Assembly (NCBI GenBank): GCA_030411725.1
Contig: MU839827.1
Coordinates: 496,001-560,000 of the forward strand
Direction of reading: 5' to 3'
From: Echria macrotheca
Lineage: Eukaryota > Ascomycota > Sordariomycetes > Sordariales > Schizotheciaceae
Length of the DNA: 64,000 nt
Under the pieces are notes generated by a model, which searched no databases, had not been told where the DNA came from, and worked only from the letters and a program-made list of their open reading frames with translations. Shown one piece after another: positions 31,841 to 42,072 of the stretch. The position numbers were made by a program, and so were the translations under genes. How positions within the stretch are numbered: position 1 is the first letter of the stretch; every line of letters begins with the position of its first letter.

Positions 31841-31953
31841 CTCTGCCAGTGTCGCTGCCGGTTTGTGCACACGGCCCGAGAACTTTACCTTATCATTTGT
31901 CCTCCCCGAGTTGCTTGATCGCTGCCTTTTCTACAGTGCTGGGCATTTCCGCC

Positions 31954-33380
31954 ATGGCCGCAGTGACACAAAGGCTCATGGATGAATCGAGGTCTACATC
32001 GACCACAACCCTGGCGCCATCATTTAGCGACACGGCGGCGGGGGTGGATATTCGCGTCGATGCTGCTCACCGTTATGCGCGCGAGGATGGAACGAGTCGC
32101 TGGGCAGATGAGGATTCGGCTATCGACGATTTACAGTAGGTGAACTGATAACTGACACACACTGTGGACCTACCTCTTAACATGTCAGATCAACATCGAC
32201 TCAGCCTCTGACAGACAGCATCTACGATTTCCCCATCGAATACGGACGTCGATACCATGCGTTGAGGGCAGGAAGTGTGTATCCTTTCCCAGTCTCTGGC
32301 ATATGCTGACCCGTGAAGATTACGTACTGCCAAACGACCAGGTAGGCGTACCGCTGGTGACCAGTCCCAGATAGGTACTGATTTTTTGCAGCAAGAGATG
32401 GAACGGCTAGACTTTGTCCACGAAATCATCTTTCGGGTTCTCGGTCACCGACTCTGTCTCGCCCCCATCGATGAGAAAAAGATCGAACGGGTTCTCGATA
32501 TGGGCACCGGAACCGGGATATGTTAGCAAAACCCGAAGCCTTCGCACTGTTCTCCAATCTGACCGGATACACAGGGGCTCTTGAGTTTGCCGACAGATTC
32601 CCAAACGCACAAGTCCTCGGCAACGATCTCAGTCCCATTCAGCAATGCTGGTAATAAGCAGTTTTCCGAGCAATAAACATTGCCGCTGACAACGTAGGGT
32701 CCCACCAAACGTCAAATTCGTCATAGACGACATTGAGAGCCCATGGTCCTATAGAAACCCCTTCGACCTCATCTTCGGACGGTACCTCGCCACAGCCATA
32801 CAAGACTGGCCATCTCTGGTGCGGTCCACCTTCGAGTGAGTTCCCGTCGCTCTGATATTTTGGGGTACCCATACTCAGATAGCAGAAACGTGTCAGCCGG
32901 CGGCTGGGTCGAGCTGCAAGACTTTGACCTGACCGTCTACTGCGACGACTGGGACCGCCCAGAAGACCAGCCCATCTACCAGTGGGCCCAGTTGCTCATC
33001 GACGGCGCCAGGATGATGGGGCGAGAGCCCAGCCCCGGGGTGGGCCTCAGAGGGTGGATGGAGGCTGCCGGGTTCCAGGAGGTCACACATCGGCAGTTCA
33101 AGGTGCCCATCGGCGGCTGGTCGGACGACACGGACCTGAGGGTTATCGGACTCATGTTTCTCTCCCAGACGATTGACGGGCTCGAGGCTTTTAGTCTGCG
33201 GCTGCTCTGTAATGTCCACGGCTGGGACGAGGAGCGGGTGCGGACGGTCCTGGCGCGGGTGAGGAGGGATTTCCTTAGTGGGATGAAGTTGTATATGCAC
33301 TAGTAAGTGGTCTCTAGCTGGGATGAGGAGTGCGCTAATGACGGGATAGCCATGTTGTGTATGGGCGGAAACCGGAATAG
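31954..33380 (+). CDS. LaeA-like SAM-dependent methyltransferase
   Basis: Eight exons (31954-32135, 32189-32274, 32319-32341, 32392-32521, 32575-32650, 32698-32835, 32883-33302, 33350-33380) join in frame to 361 residues. One exon is only 23 nt. The methyltransferase domain shows EYGRRYHALRAG, motif I VLDMGTGTGIWALEFAD, LGNDLSPIQ, and FDLIFGRYLATAIQDW. Post-motif blocks are AGGWVELQDFD and GWMEAAGFQEV, and the protein ends YHVVYGRKPE. This is the fungal LaeA-like class I fold. LaeA itself is a global regulator of secondary metabolism in the velvet complex, but most relatives, probably including this one, are uncharacterised paralogues. Its substrate is unknown. It lies between a GH5 gene (divergent) and a D-lactate dehydrogenase gene (same strand). 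Confidence 0.85.
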
Positions 33381-33685
33381 ATTATACACGCGGTGCCTAC
33401 CTAATTGATGAGAAATTGATGAATCAAGAAATGCCCCCACCGAGAATTGAGACTGGACAGAGGTAGCCAAGATAATGACTTGTCTTTGAGATGCTTTACG
33501 GTTGCCGGGGTAACCATTTTAGGCCGTGCCGTGAGTTGCCGGTGTTTCGGCCTTGGCTTCGGGGCCGGTCTGCATTCCGCGTCTTTGTAAGCTCCCGAGC
33601 CGAAGGTTGGTTACCTAAAAACGGCAGCAGCCAGCTTTCAAGTCCGGCGCACCGTACTGCCAACTTCAACCATCGGCAACCAAAA

Positions 33686-35356
33686 ATGTTCTCCCGGCCA
33701 GCACGACTCGTCCGGCCCCTGGGCGTCTCTGCAGCCCCGCTCCGGCGCACCACCCTTCCGCATCCTCTCCGATGGACCAGCACTTTTACGCCCCCCACCG
33801 CCCGACGGTCAACAACCACCACTACAGCAGCCATAGCCCTAGCCAGCTTCACCGCCGGCATAACCATCACAGCCCTCCTCCTCCCCCATTCATCTCCGTC
33901 CTCGTCCTCCTCTTCGCCAGGTCCAGAAAAAATAACCTACGCAACCCAAACCGAGATGCTCCTCGCCGCCTCCGAAATCTCGTCCGCACTCGGCCCCGAC
34001 GCAGTAACCTACGACCCGGACGTGCTCGCCCACCACGGCCACTCAGACTGGTCGACCTCCAACTCGCCACACCGCGCGGTGGCTGTAGTCTACCCGCGCA
34101 GCACAGCCGACGTGTCGACCATCGCGCGCATCTGCCACGCCAGGCGCGTGCCCATGGTCCCCTTCGGCGCCGGGTCGTCCGTCGAAGGCAACTTTGCCCA
34201 GCCGCATTCTGGTATCGTCGTCGACTTTTGCCACATGGACTCGGTTGTTGCGTTTCACCCTGGCGATATGGACGTCGTCGTGCAGCCGGGGGTGAACTGG
34301 GTTGATTTGAATGAGAACGTCCTCAAGGGGGAGGGGTTGTTTGTGCCGATGGATCCGTCGCCGACTGCGACTGTGGGCGGGATGGTGGGGACGAATTGTT
34401 CGGGGACCAATGCGTTTCGGTATGGGACTATGAGGGATTGGGTTTTGGGGGTGGTCGTGGTGTTGCCGGATGGGAGGGTTGTGAAGACGCGACGCAGACC
34501 GAGGAAGACGTCGGCGGGGTATAACTTGACTGGATTGTTTGTTGGGGCTGAGGGGACGCTGGGCATGGTTACCGAGGTTACGTTGAAGTTGGCGCCTATC
34601 CCGGAGGATACGGGCGTTGCGGTCGTGGCGTTTGCGAGTGTGAAGGCCGCGGCGGAGGCGGCTTCTAGGCTGATTCGGGACGGGGTGCAGCTTGCTGCGC
34701 TGGAGATGATGGATGAGCGGCAGATGGCGCTGTTGAATGCGCATGGGAGCGAGGTCGTGAGGAGGACGAAGTGGGAGGAGACGGCGACGTTGTTTATCAA
34801 GTTCTCGGGGACCAGGGAGGGGATCAGGAGCGATGTCGGGCGCGTCGAGAGGATCTTGAGGGAGGAGAAGCCGTTGGGGATTCGGTTTGCGGAGACAAAA
34901 CAGGAGGAACATGACCTGTGGGCGGCGCGGAAGGAGGCGCTGTTTACCATGGTTAGTACGCGCCCGGCCGGGACGGAGATCTGGTCGACGGATGTGGCGG
35001 TGCCAATATCAAGGTTGTCGGAGATCATCGACGCGTCCAAGAGGGAGTGTTCGGAGCTCGGGATCTTTGCGAGCGTGATTGGGCATGTTGGCGACGGAAA
35101 TTTTCATGTGGCCATGCTGTATGATCCGAGCGACGAGCGGCAGAAGAAGGGGGTCGAGCGGTGTGTGAAGAAAATGATGGAGCGGGCGATCGACATGGAC
35201 GGGACGGTGTCGGGCGAGCATGCGATTGGGATTGGGAAGAAGGAGTGTTTGGTGGATGAGCTGGGGGAGGAGACGGTGGATTTGATGAGGCGGGTTAAGC
35301 AGGCCGTGGATCCGAGGTGGGTGATGAATCCGGGGAAGGTGTTTGATCGGGAGTGA
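33686..35356 (+). CDS. D-lactate dehydrogenase (cytochrome), mitochondrial
   Basis: A single frame of 556 residues from the ATG at 33686. The frame stays open further upstream, but that part lacks character. The first 45 residues are rich in Arg, Ser and Thr with few acids (FSRPARLVRPLGVSAAPLRR), as in a mitochondrial presequence. A hydrophobic segment (AAIALASFTAGITITALLL) follows and could anchor it to the inner membrane. The FAD-binding domain shows VPFGAGSSVEGNF and GGMVGTNCSGTNAFRYG. The C-terminal FAD-oxidase domain has IGHVGDGNFHV, GTVSGEHAIGIGKK and MNPGKVFD. The enzyme oxidises D-lactate to pyruvate and passes electrons to cytochrome c. Length and layout agree with the yeast Dld1 type. 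Confidence 0.92.
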   Translation: MFSRPARLVRPLGVSAAPLRRTTLPHPLRWTSTFTPPTARRSTTTTTAAIALASFTAGITITALLLPHSSPSSSSSSPGPEKITYATQTEMLLAASEISSALGPDAVTYDPDVLAHHGHSDWSTSNSPHRAVAVVYPRSTADVSTIARICHARRVPMVPFGAGSSVEGNFAQPHSGIVVDFCHMDSVVAFHPGDMDVVVQPGVNWVDLNENVLKGEGLFVPMDPSPTATVGGMVGTNCSGTNAFRYGTMRDWVLGVVVVLPDGRVVKTRRRPRKTSAGYNLTGLFVGAEGTLGMVTEVTLKLAPIPEDTGVAVVAFASVKAAAEAASRLIRDGVQLAALEMMDERQMALLNAHGSEVVRRTKWEETATLFIKFSGTREGIRSDVGRVERILREEKPLGIRFAETKQEEHDLWAARKEALFTMVSTRPAGTEIWSTDVAVPISRLSEIIDASKRECSELGIFASVIGHVGDGNFHVAMLYDPSDERQKKGVERCVKKMMERAIDMDGTVSGEHAIGIGKKECLVDELGEETVDLMRRVKQAVDPRWVMNPGKVFDRE

Positions 35357-36005
35357 TTCTACGATGGTGGAGATGTGGCTAGGGTTAAGTGGAGTGTCAG
35401 AACGGTAATATTTTGAGTTGACATCGATTTGTGTCAAAGGGGCTTGGAATGTTTGGATACAATCTCCGAGAAGTCCTAAAAGGTCAAATCATATGTGCGT
35501 TGTGATGGGAGGTTTCGAGTTCATCGTACAGAGTTAGCGGGAATCTTGAACAAGTGCGGTGATCCCATTGGCGGTGATCAGCCAGTGAAATTACTACCTG
35601 ATGGTTACCCGATCGAGTTGATACCCTATGCGCAAACAAAGCTGACTGGTCAAAGCCCACACTGACCAGTGTGAGTCGGGAACGTGGGGATTTGGTAACC
35701 AGCCCTTATTTGGGCACGGAGGATGTTGGACGTTGCCCGATCTGGATCTGGTTCTTTCTTCGTGGTTCCATCCGTCGAGTTTGTGCCGGTCCTTTCAGTC
35801 GGTATAAGAGCTGAGAGTGAGAGCCCAAGTTTGCAGAGAGCCAACCTCCTTTTTTTCGGTGCATAGACCCTGTTAGAACCAGAATGAGAATTCTCACTTT
35901 CTAACACGTAATCCTTGAGTCTGTTTGTGCCATATTGTATCCGTCATACCCATCTTTGCTTTGAGCCCTCCCAGGCCGTCATCTCCTCCAAAATTTGGGC
36001 CCAAA
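35357..36005. other. intergenic
   Basis: 3' flank of the D-lactate dehydrogenase gene and promoter of the DUF3176 gene. No gene is seen. A short inverted CTGACCAGTGTGAGTCG-type patch lies near 35645-35678. Confidence 0.4.
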
Positions 36006-38301
36006 ATGGCTTCAAACCGCCGCTATGAACCCTACCGTCCTTCCCATTCCCATCCCCACTCTCCCCAACCCCAACAGGCACCGAACTATTCCATGCCCCT
36101 CGGTCGACCGAAATCTCCCGGCAGCCCGCTCCGATACGACATCACCTTCTCAGAGCTAAGCTCCGGCCCGTTCTCAGACACATCATCGGAGGATACCTTT
36201 CTTGGACAGGAGAAAGAACACGACGATGGGTTGCCTGCGCGGTATATCGGTCCCGAGATGCGACGGGCGTCGGTGTCCGTCCGGGAGAGGACTACCTCAT
36301 TCCGGGGACATACACCTCGTTCAAGAGGAGGGGGTAAGGAGCTGCGGCGATGGCTGCCTGAGGTGATCTGGCTGTGTATGAGTTTTGTGTTAGTAATTGG
36401 TACGGTTACCCTTTCCCGGCATCTTTGGGTCTTCGGACACGGATGATGAACAGACTGGCTTACTGAGAACTACCGAAGGAATCACGGTCCTGCTTCGAAT
36501 CTATGACAGGAAGGAGGCGCCGGTCCCGGCACTCCACGTTTCTGTGGCACTCATGACGGCCCTTGCCCAGTTCGCGTATATGGTCCCTCTTATCGCGGCG
36601 TTGGGACAACTCCGGTGGTTGCGTGCTCGAGATCCCCGGACGCTGAGCGAGTTTGTCGCGCTGGACCAGGCGGCCAGGGGGTATGCTAACATCTTGCCGG
36701 CTCTACTCGGGAGAGGAGGGTAAGTCTATTTAACCCAGCTGTTATATGCTCGCAAACTGACAATGCCATCTGACAGAATAATGGCAGTTGTGGGCGGTCT
36801 CCTTATTGTCCTGGGGCTTCTCGTCTTCCCGGCAACGCAACAAGCCATCGGGTATCGGACGGGACTAGTACCCGGACAGGAGACCGCGACAGCCGCAAGA
36901 CTTGTCTCGCTCACAGAGGGCCATGATATCATCGGGGACTGGAGGAAAGCAGCTGCTCTACAACAGGCTGTTCTCGGCAGCTCCGCCTCCTCAAAGACCT
37001 CAGGTGGAATAACCTGTCCCACCGGAGACTGTGCCTTTCCGCTCTTCACCTCACTTGCAGTCTGCAGCCGGACGAGCAACATCACATCGATGCTCACCGT
37101 CGGCCGTGAACCTGACCAGCGGTGGACAGGGACAAACTCGACTACGACGTACAGCGGTACCCTACCTGGGGGTTTGAGTCTTGTGACACCGAACCGAGCA
37201 TCTCTAGGCTTTGGTGTCCCATCAAGTCCCCGGCCTGTTTCAGACAAATCGCCTGCGTTGGTGCTTTTGGATCTTTACGCTGTTTACACCACCCCTGGAC
37301 CGGATGAGAGAAACGCGCCTACATTCTCTGCTGCTGAGGTGGTTTTTTCATGGTGTATCCAGCAAATCTCAGCCGATGTGTCAGCCGGAGTTGTGACGCT
37401 TGCCACTACACCAATCGACGGGACTCTGGTTGGCGATGGAGGGCGGAACGTCTCGCTGGCAGCCCAGTTTCAGTCCGCAGGCAATGCCCGGAATACGACA
37501 ATCTGTCTACCAGGAGCAGAACCACAGTCTTCAGCGTGTTCACATGGAGTAAACGTCACGCTCCGGACAACAACAGAAACCGACCAGGACGAATTATTCA
37601 CCATCGGACAGGTCCAAAGTCTGCGCCTGTCACGAACCCTCGCTCAAATATTCGGGGGCATCGACAGACCCATCCCCCGCGGTGGCGACTTCTTCATTCC
37701 CACCGACAGTTCAGATAATTCCCTCCTCCAGCTCGACGGCAACACGGCATCACTAATGGCAGCCAAGTTCGCCACCACAATCTTCAACACCACAGCAACA
37801 GTCCCATCAGACTCCTCCCGGGCGGGGGAGGGGATACAAACCACGGCCGAAACCATCGCCTCCAGCATCTCCCACCTCCTCCGAACGGACCCTTCGGCGG
37901 CAGAGGACGTCACCGGCACCACACTCACACACTCAACAATAATCGCCGTCACCTGGCCCTGGCTGTCCTTCATCGTCGCAGAGGTTGTTGGTGTGGCTCT
38001 TTTTCTGACGATAGTCGCCATCCAGACGCGCCGGGCTGATATCCCCGTGCTCAAGACGGATACGCTGGCGACTATGCTTGCTTTGGACGGCGATGTTAGG
38101 AAAGTTTTGGGTGCCGCTGTGGCTACCGCTGGGGAGATGAGGGACTGGGCTGGACGGTTGAATGTCGTGTTGGAGCGGGACATGGAGTCGGGCCGGAATC
38201 ATAATGGAGGTGGGCCCGTGTCGTTGGCGGCGGTCAAGGACGCGGCGTTTGCTTCGTTGACTTTTGCGGGCGGGTCGAGGGGGTGGGTTAGGGTGAAGTG
38301 A
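36006..38301 (+). CDS. DUF3176 integral membrane protein
   Basis: Three exons (36006-36399, 36479-36719, 36777-38301) give 719 residues. The N-terminal 110 residues are Pro/Ser/His-rich and hydrophilic. Membrane segments follow: LPEVIWLCMSFVLVI, then HVSVALMTALAQFAYMVPLI, and AVVGGLLIVLGLLVFPATQQ. The DUF3176 signature is visible in PLIAALGQLRWLRARDPRTL and LSEFVALDQAARG. A long region with N-glycosylation sites and Cys pairs (CPTGDCAFPLFTSLAVC) is probably extracytoplasmic. A last membrane helix (WPWLSFIVAEVVGVALFLTI) precedes a cytosolic tail. The function of DUF3176 is unknown. Its many copies in fungi and its receptor-like layout are suggestive only. The intron ends are GTACGG/GAAG and GTAAGT/ACAG. 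Confidence 0.82.
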
Positions 38302-38543
38302 TTTTGGGTGGTTGTACAATACATTGAGATAGTGTTTTTTCAGGATATGGGTTTGTTAGTAGAACTACAGCTCATGGAGTATTGTAGTTATTCTGTTAGC
38401 AGTCTCGAGTTCTTGGGCTTGCTTGGGTATATTGTCTTCTTCCGTCCGGGCAATTGCGAGAGATTTGGAGCTGAGGTATCCCAGGATTCGGGTGAACTCG
38501 ATTTCGCACGAAGAAAGTATATTTCTATAGGAATCTGTTGCTA

Positions 38544-38659
38544 GGTCTAGGAATTACCCATGGGGAACCCACGAAAAGGCTCCCCACGAAAATGGGTGAC
38601 CCATGGGTTACCCGAAAAAAAGTCTGGTTACTTACCCATGGATGGGTAATTCCCAGGCC
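38544..38659. mobile_element. MITE-like element with terminal inverted repeats and TA flanks
   Basis: The 116-bp segment begins GGTCTAGGAATTACCCAT and ends with the near-perfect inverse, which reads GGCCTGGGAATTACCCAT on the other strand. A TA dinucleotide lies directly outside each end, as expected for a Tc1/mariner-type target duplication. The inside contains further ACCCATGG words, so most of the element can fold back. There is no coding capacity. Class is inferred from ends and flanks. Confidence 0.6.
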
Positions 38660-39040
38660 TATTAAATGCCAGACTAAGACTATTGTCTTGCGGGCAATGC
38701 TGATTCACGCCCGCTGCTGTCGGTTTGGGTTCGAAAAGGTGATGGGATCAAGATTGGAGGAAGCTGGGCGTGGTCCAACGCTCCTGCTCGGAAGCGCTGA
38801 AGCCAGCAAATTCCCATCCTGATTGGCCGTCCCATCCCATTGCAGAGTCTGGTGGCTGCCTGTTGCCGTTGCGTCAGGCCCCAATCTGGGCCGGCGCCAA
38901 TCTCCGGTTTCAGCTCGACAACGTCCCTTCTCCCTCTTCGCTTCCAGGCCCAAGAGCTGTCCCTCCCAACTTCAACTCGATCCACGTGGTTATTTAGGTA
39001 GCCCGGGCCAAGTATCGGCTGGTTCTAGCATCATCCAACA
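38660..39040. promoter_or_regulatory. HET gene upstream region with CCACGTGG E-box
   Basis: A palindromic CCACGTGG at 38982-38989 lies about 52 bp before the HET start codon. It is a typical bHLH site (CACGTG core). No gene is seen in this stretch. Confidence 0.35.
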
Positions 39041-41239
39041 ATGAGTCTCTCTTCACGATCGCCCCATACCCCGCTCGACGAGTCTCGGCGCGAAATCCGA
39101 CTCCTCAGCATCAAGACCGACAGCCCCGAGAAACAAATCGAATGCGAGCTTCATATCACGCGCCTGGAGCCTGAAGATGATAGACCTCTCCCCTTCACGG
39201 CGCTGTCGTACGTTTGGGGTCCGCCGAATTTTACCGAGGCTATCGTTCTGAACGGCGAAGAGTTCCTCATCACTCCAGCCCTCCACGCTGCTTTGCGGTA
39301 TGTGAGGAAACACTGGAGAGATGCCTTTCCGGGAAGAGACGAGGCTGAATTTCGACTATGGGTACGTTCTGAAGCTTAACTTCTCGTAAACGTCAGGCTG
39401 ACTGTTTGCGCATAGGCCGATGGGATCTGTATTAACCAGCGCGACCAACAAGAGCGGAGTTCCCAGGTTCAGCTGATGTCCACCCTCTTTGCCTCTGCTG
39501 AGCTCGTCATCGGATGGCTTGGCGCAGAAAACCCATTACGGATGGCCCTCTCCCTCAGCTCAGTCCTTTTCCTCTCAAAGGGGTTTGCAAGGATGGGGTT
39601 CCGGCACGGACATCGAGGCGACATACAGTTTGCACTTCGGGACTTTGAGTGGATTACGGCTGGCCCTTATGCATCGCCGTTGCTATGGGACTCGGTAGCA
39701 TATTTTTTCGACTCGCCGTACTGGACTCGGATCTGGATCTTTCAGGAAACTGTCCTTGCTCGCAAGCTTCTCGTCGTGTGCCCTCTCGCAGCTCTTGACT
39801 TTTCTGTCTTGCCTGCATTTTTCTCAGCAATTCAGGCTCTTGACGGCATAGATCCCGATCCGAACTGGACAAAAGAGGCGCGAGAAGCCTGGTCTCGGAG
39901 AGTTCGTGTATTATCAGCAGAGGGGTACGCGGCGATCGCATCGGGTATCTGTCTGGCTCAAGAGGACGATGACACAAAAGCGTATCTGATGTCACCAGAA
40001 GGGAAAAAACGGAGACTCTGGGACCTGGGCGAAATAGCGTTCGCTTTAAATGCCTCGGACCCAAAAGATTTCGTGTATGGGTTGACCGGTCTTCTTGGTG
40101 TTAAAATCATCCCCGACTACAATCCCATGGTTCCGTCGTGGGTTGCCTGGATGGATTACGTTAAGGCATGGGTTTCGTTACCGGAGTGGGATGTGCCATG
40201 GTGGGAAGTACTAGGGGAGTTCGGATCCGTCACCAAGTACTGCCATCTGAGTTTTCTTCTCCTATCCGGCCGCGGGCTCTTTGAATACCCTGACGACTGT
40301 CCATCATGGGTACCGCACTTCGTTGGCATGTCGGAAAGCCGTAGAGCTCGTACAGCCTTTACTGTGCCATCAATACAACAATTGCTTCCAGCAGACACGG
40401 GTATGCGAGGATTGGGCGATTTCAGCCCTCACCGAATCCTCGGAAACACCCTGATAACCCGGGGACTCGTGGTACAGCGGATCAGCCGCACCTTTCCGCT
40501 ACCGCCGGTTGGAGTTGGAGATTGGGAGACTGAGGAGGAGGACACTCTAGCACGTGGCGAGCGAAAGACCCGTCTTCTTGACTTTATCGTCAACTTTACT
40601 TCGCGATACCCAAGATACGTAACGGGCATTACCGCATTAAATGCAGTCGTATCCGTCTTATCAGCTGACTTTACTCCGTCGATGTCGATACTTGTCTTCC
40701 GCAACCGGGTCACCCTGCTCATGGAAATCATGGAGGCCTGTTGCATTCATCACATGAACACACACCACGGTTTACCCTATGACTTGTGGTCCATTGTACG
40801 GAGTAAGTTTGGACTTCATTATCTTGCAGAGCTACCGGGATGGCTAGTGAGCAATTTCTGGACGGTCTCGGATATGCAAAGAGAAGGGCTCAATGAGCAA
40901 GCGCTTATCTATTTCGTGGAGGGTTCCTCTTGGTTCAAGGGCACCGAAAGCCAGTGGTGGGCCAACACTGAGCATACTTTTGTCAGAGACATTGGCCTTA
41001 GTATCCCGTTCGAAACTGAAGATGGGTATGTGGGCGTCTGCCCTCACGGCAGTCAGGTTGGTGACCTGGTATGTGTGCTGTACGGGGGCGTTGTACCATT
41101 TGTTCTGAGGCCCGTTGGGGACGGCAACTACATCAATGTGGGATGGTGCACACTTCTTGGCTTCATGACTGGCGAAGCCGCTCAGACCATGTTGCCTGGC
41201 GATGGGACGTCAGATTTGCAGGTTTTCAATATCTTTTAG
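39041..41239 (+). CDS. HET-domain protein (heterokaryon incompatibility type)
   Basis: Two exons, 39041-39361 and 39416-41239, give 714 residues. The intron (GTACGT..GGCTGACTG..CATAG) lies inside the HET domain and joins LW to ADGICINQ. The three classic HET blocks are FTALSYVWG near 50, LWADGICINQRDQQER near 106, and YWTRIWIFQE near 200-210. After the domain, about 500 residues include another conserved block in such proteins, ALNASDPKDFVYGLTGLL, and later DGYVGVCPHGSQVGDLVCV with FVLRPVG, GDGNYINVG and GFMTGEA at the end. HET domains trigger cell death or growth arrest after fusion of unlike hyphae, and some have TIR-like folds. Whether this member takes part in allorecognition is unknown. 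It appears complete and undamaged. Confidence 0.9.
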
Positions 41240-42072
41240 TTAGCTGCACTGGTCCCATTCCCTTTCTTTGTCCTCTATTCTCTCTCTCTCTGCCCCCCTC
41301 TCTCTCTCGGCTGATTCGTCCTGAGCTTTCCGTAATTGTTCCCTGCGCTAGGCGCCGCGCGGTCTAAATACAATATATGCGCGTACTAGGAGTGTGTCTG
41401 ATTCGTGTCATGTATATCAAAAGCCGTTTGTCAAAGTAGAGCAACCTATATCTCACCAAAAAGAAAGAAAGAAAATGGAGACTGGGTCAAAATTGAGAAC
41501 CCAAACTGCACCAGCCAGGACCCCAGTGGGAGTGTTGACAGTACCTAGACTACCTATGTAGGTACTGCGGAGAGATTGTACCAGCTCACCAATAGATATA
41601 CTGCGGTTGTGAGCCAAGCCAGATTAAAGCCCCCTGTTCTGAGGTCTTAACCAAGAGGGTTTTCCGAAGCTTTCCCGTAAGATCAAATAACATGAGGGTC
41701 GCAGTCAATACGCTCTTTTTCTGGGACCCTTGTGATGCCTAACGTACCCTTTTATTGAAATAATCACAGCCTAATAAGTCACACAAGCCACCTTGAGTAC
41801 CAATCAGCGCTGTGGTCAGCGCTGTGTCACGTGAGTTCCGTCGCGTGGGTGACTCGGGGGTGGGGGTGCTTTGAAGCCAATGGGGGTTTCAGCTGGGATT
41901 GCCGGTGCGCGGCCGTTGCCTCCACGTTGAACGTCACACCATCACAGCTCACCTAGCTCAGCACCTTCAACCTCAACACCCACCGTCAGCGCGCGGCACT
42001 CCGTGTTGAAACGCAAACAACTCGGCTCTTATCTTGCATTTCTGCTTGATCCCAACGGCGGCCACGCTGTGG
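41240..42072. promoter_or_regulatory. intergenic with TCACGTGA E-box
   Basis: No gene. The palindrome TCACGTGA at 41827-41834 lies about 240 bp upstream of the next gene's start, followed by a CCAAT near 41877. Both are common fungal promoter motifs. CT-rich simple sequence occurs at 41278-41308, near the HET 3' end. Confidence 0.35.

Noticed and set aside
34043..35040. Two minus-strand frames of 289 and 261 codons opposite the D-lactate dehydrogenase
   Set aside because: Both overlap a strong gene and each other and have no domain.
17650..35356. A classical secondary-metabolite cluster
   Set aside because: Regulators, a P450, a LaeA-like methyltransferase and an FAD enzyme are present, but there is no PKS, NRPS, terpene cyclase, DMAT synthase or transporter. 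The FAD enzyme is a housekeeping D-lactate dehydrogenase, and cellulase and tRNA genes intervene.
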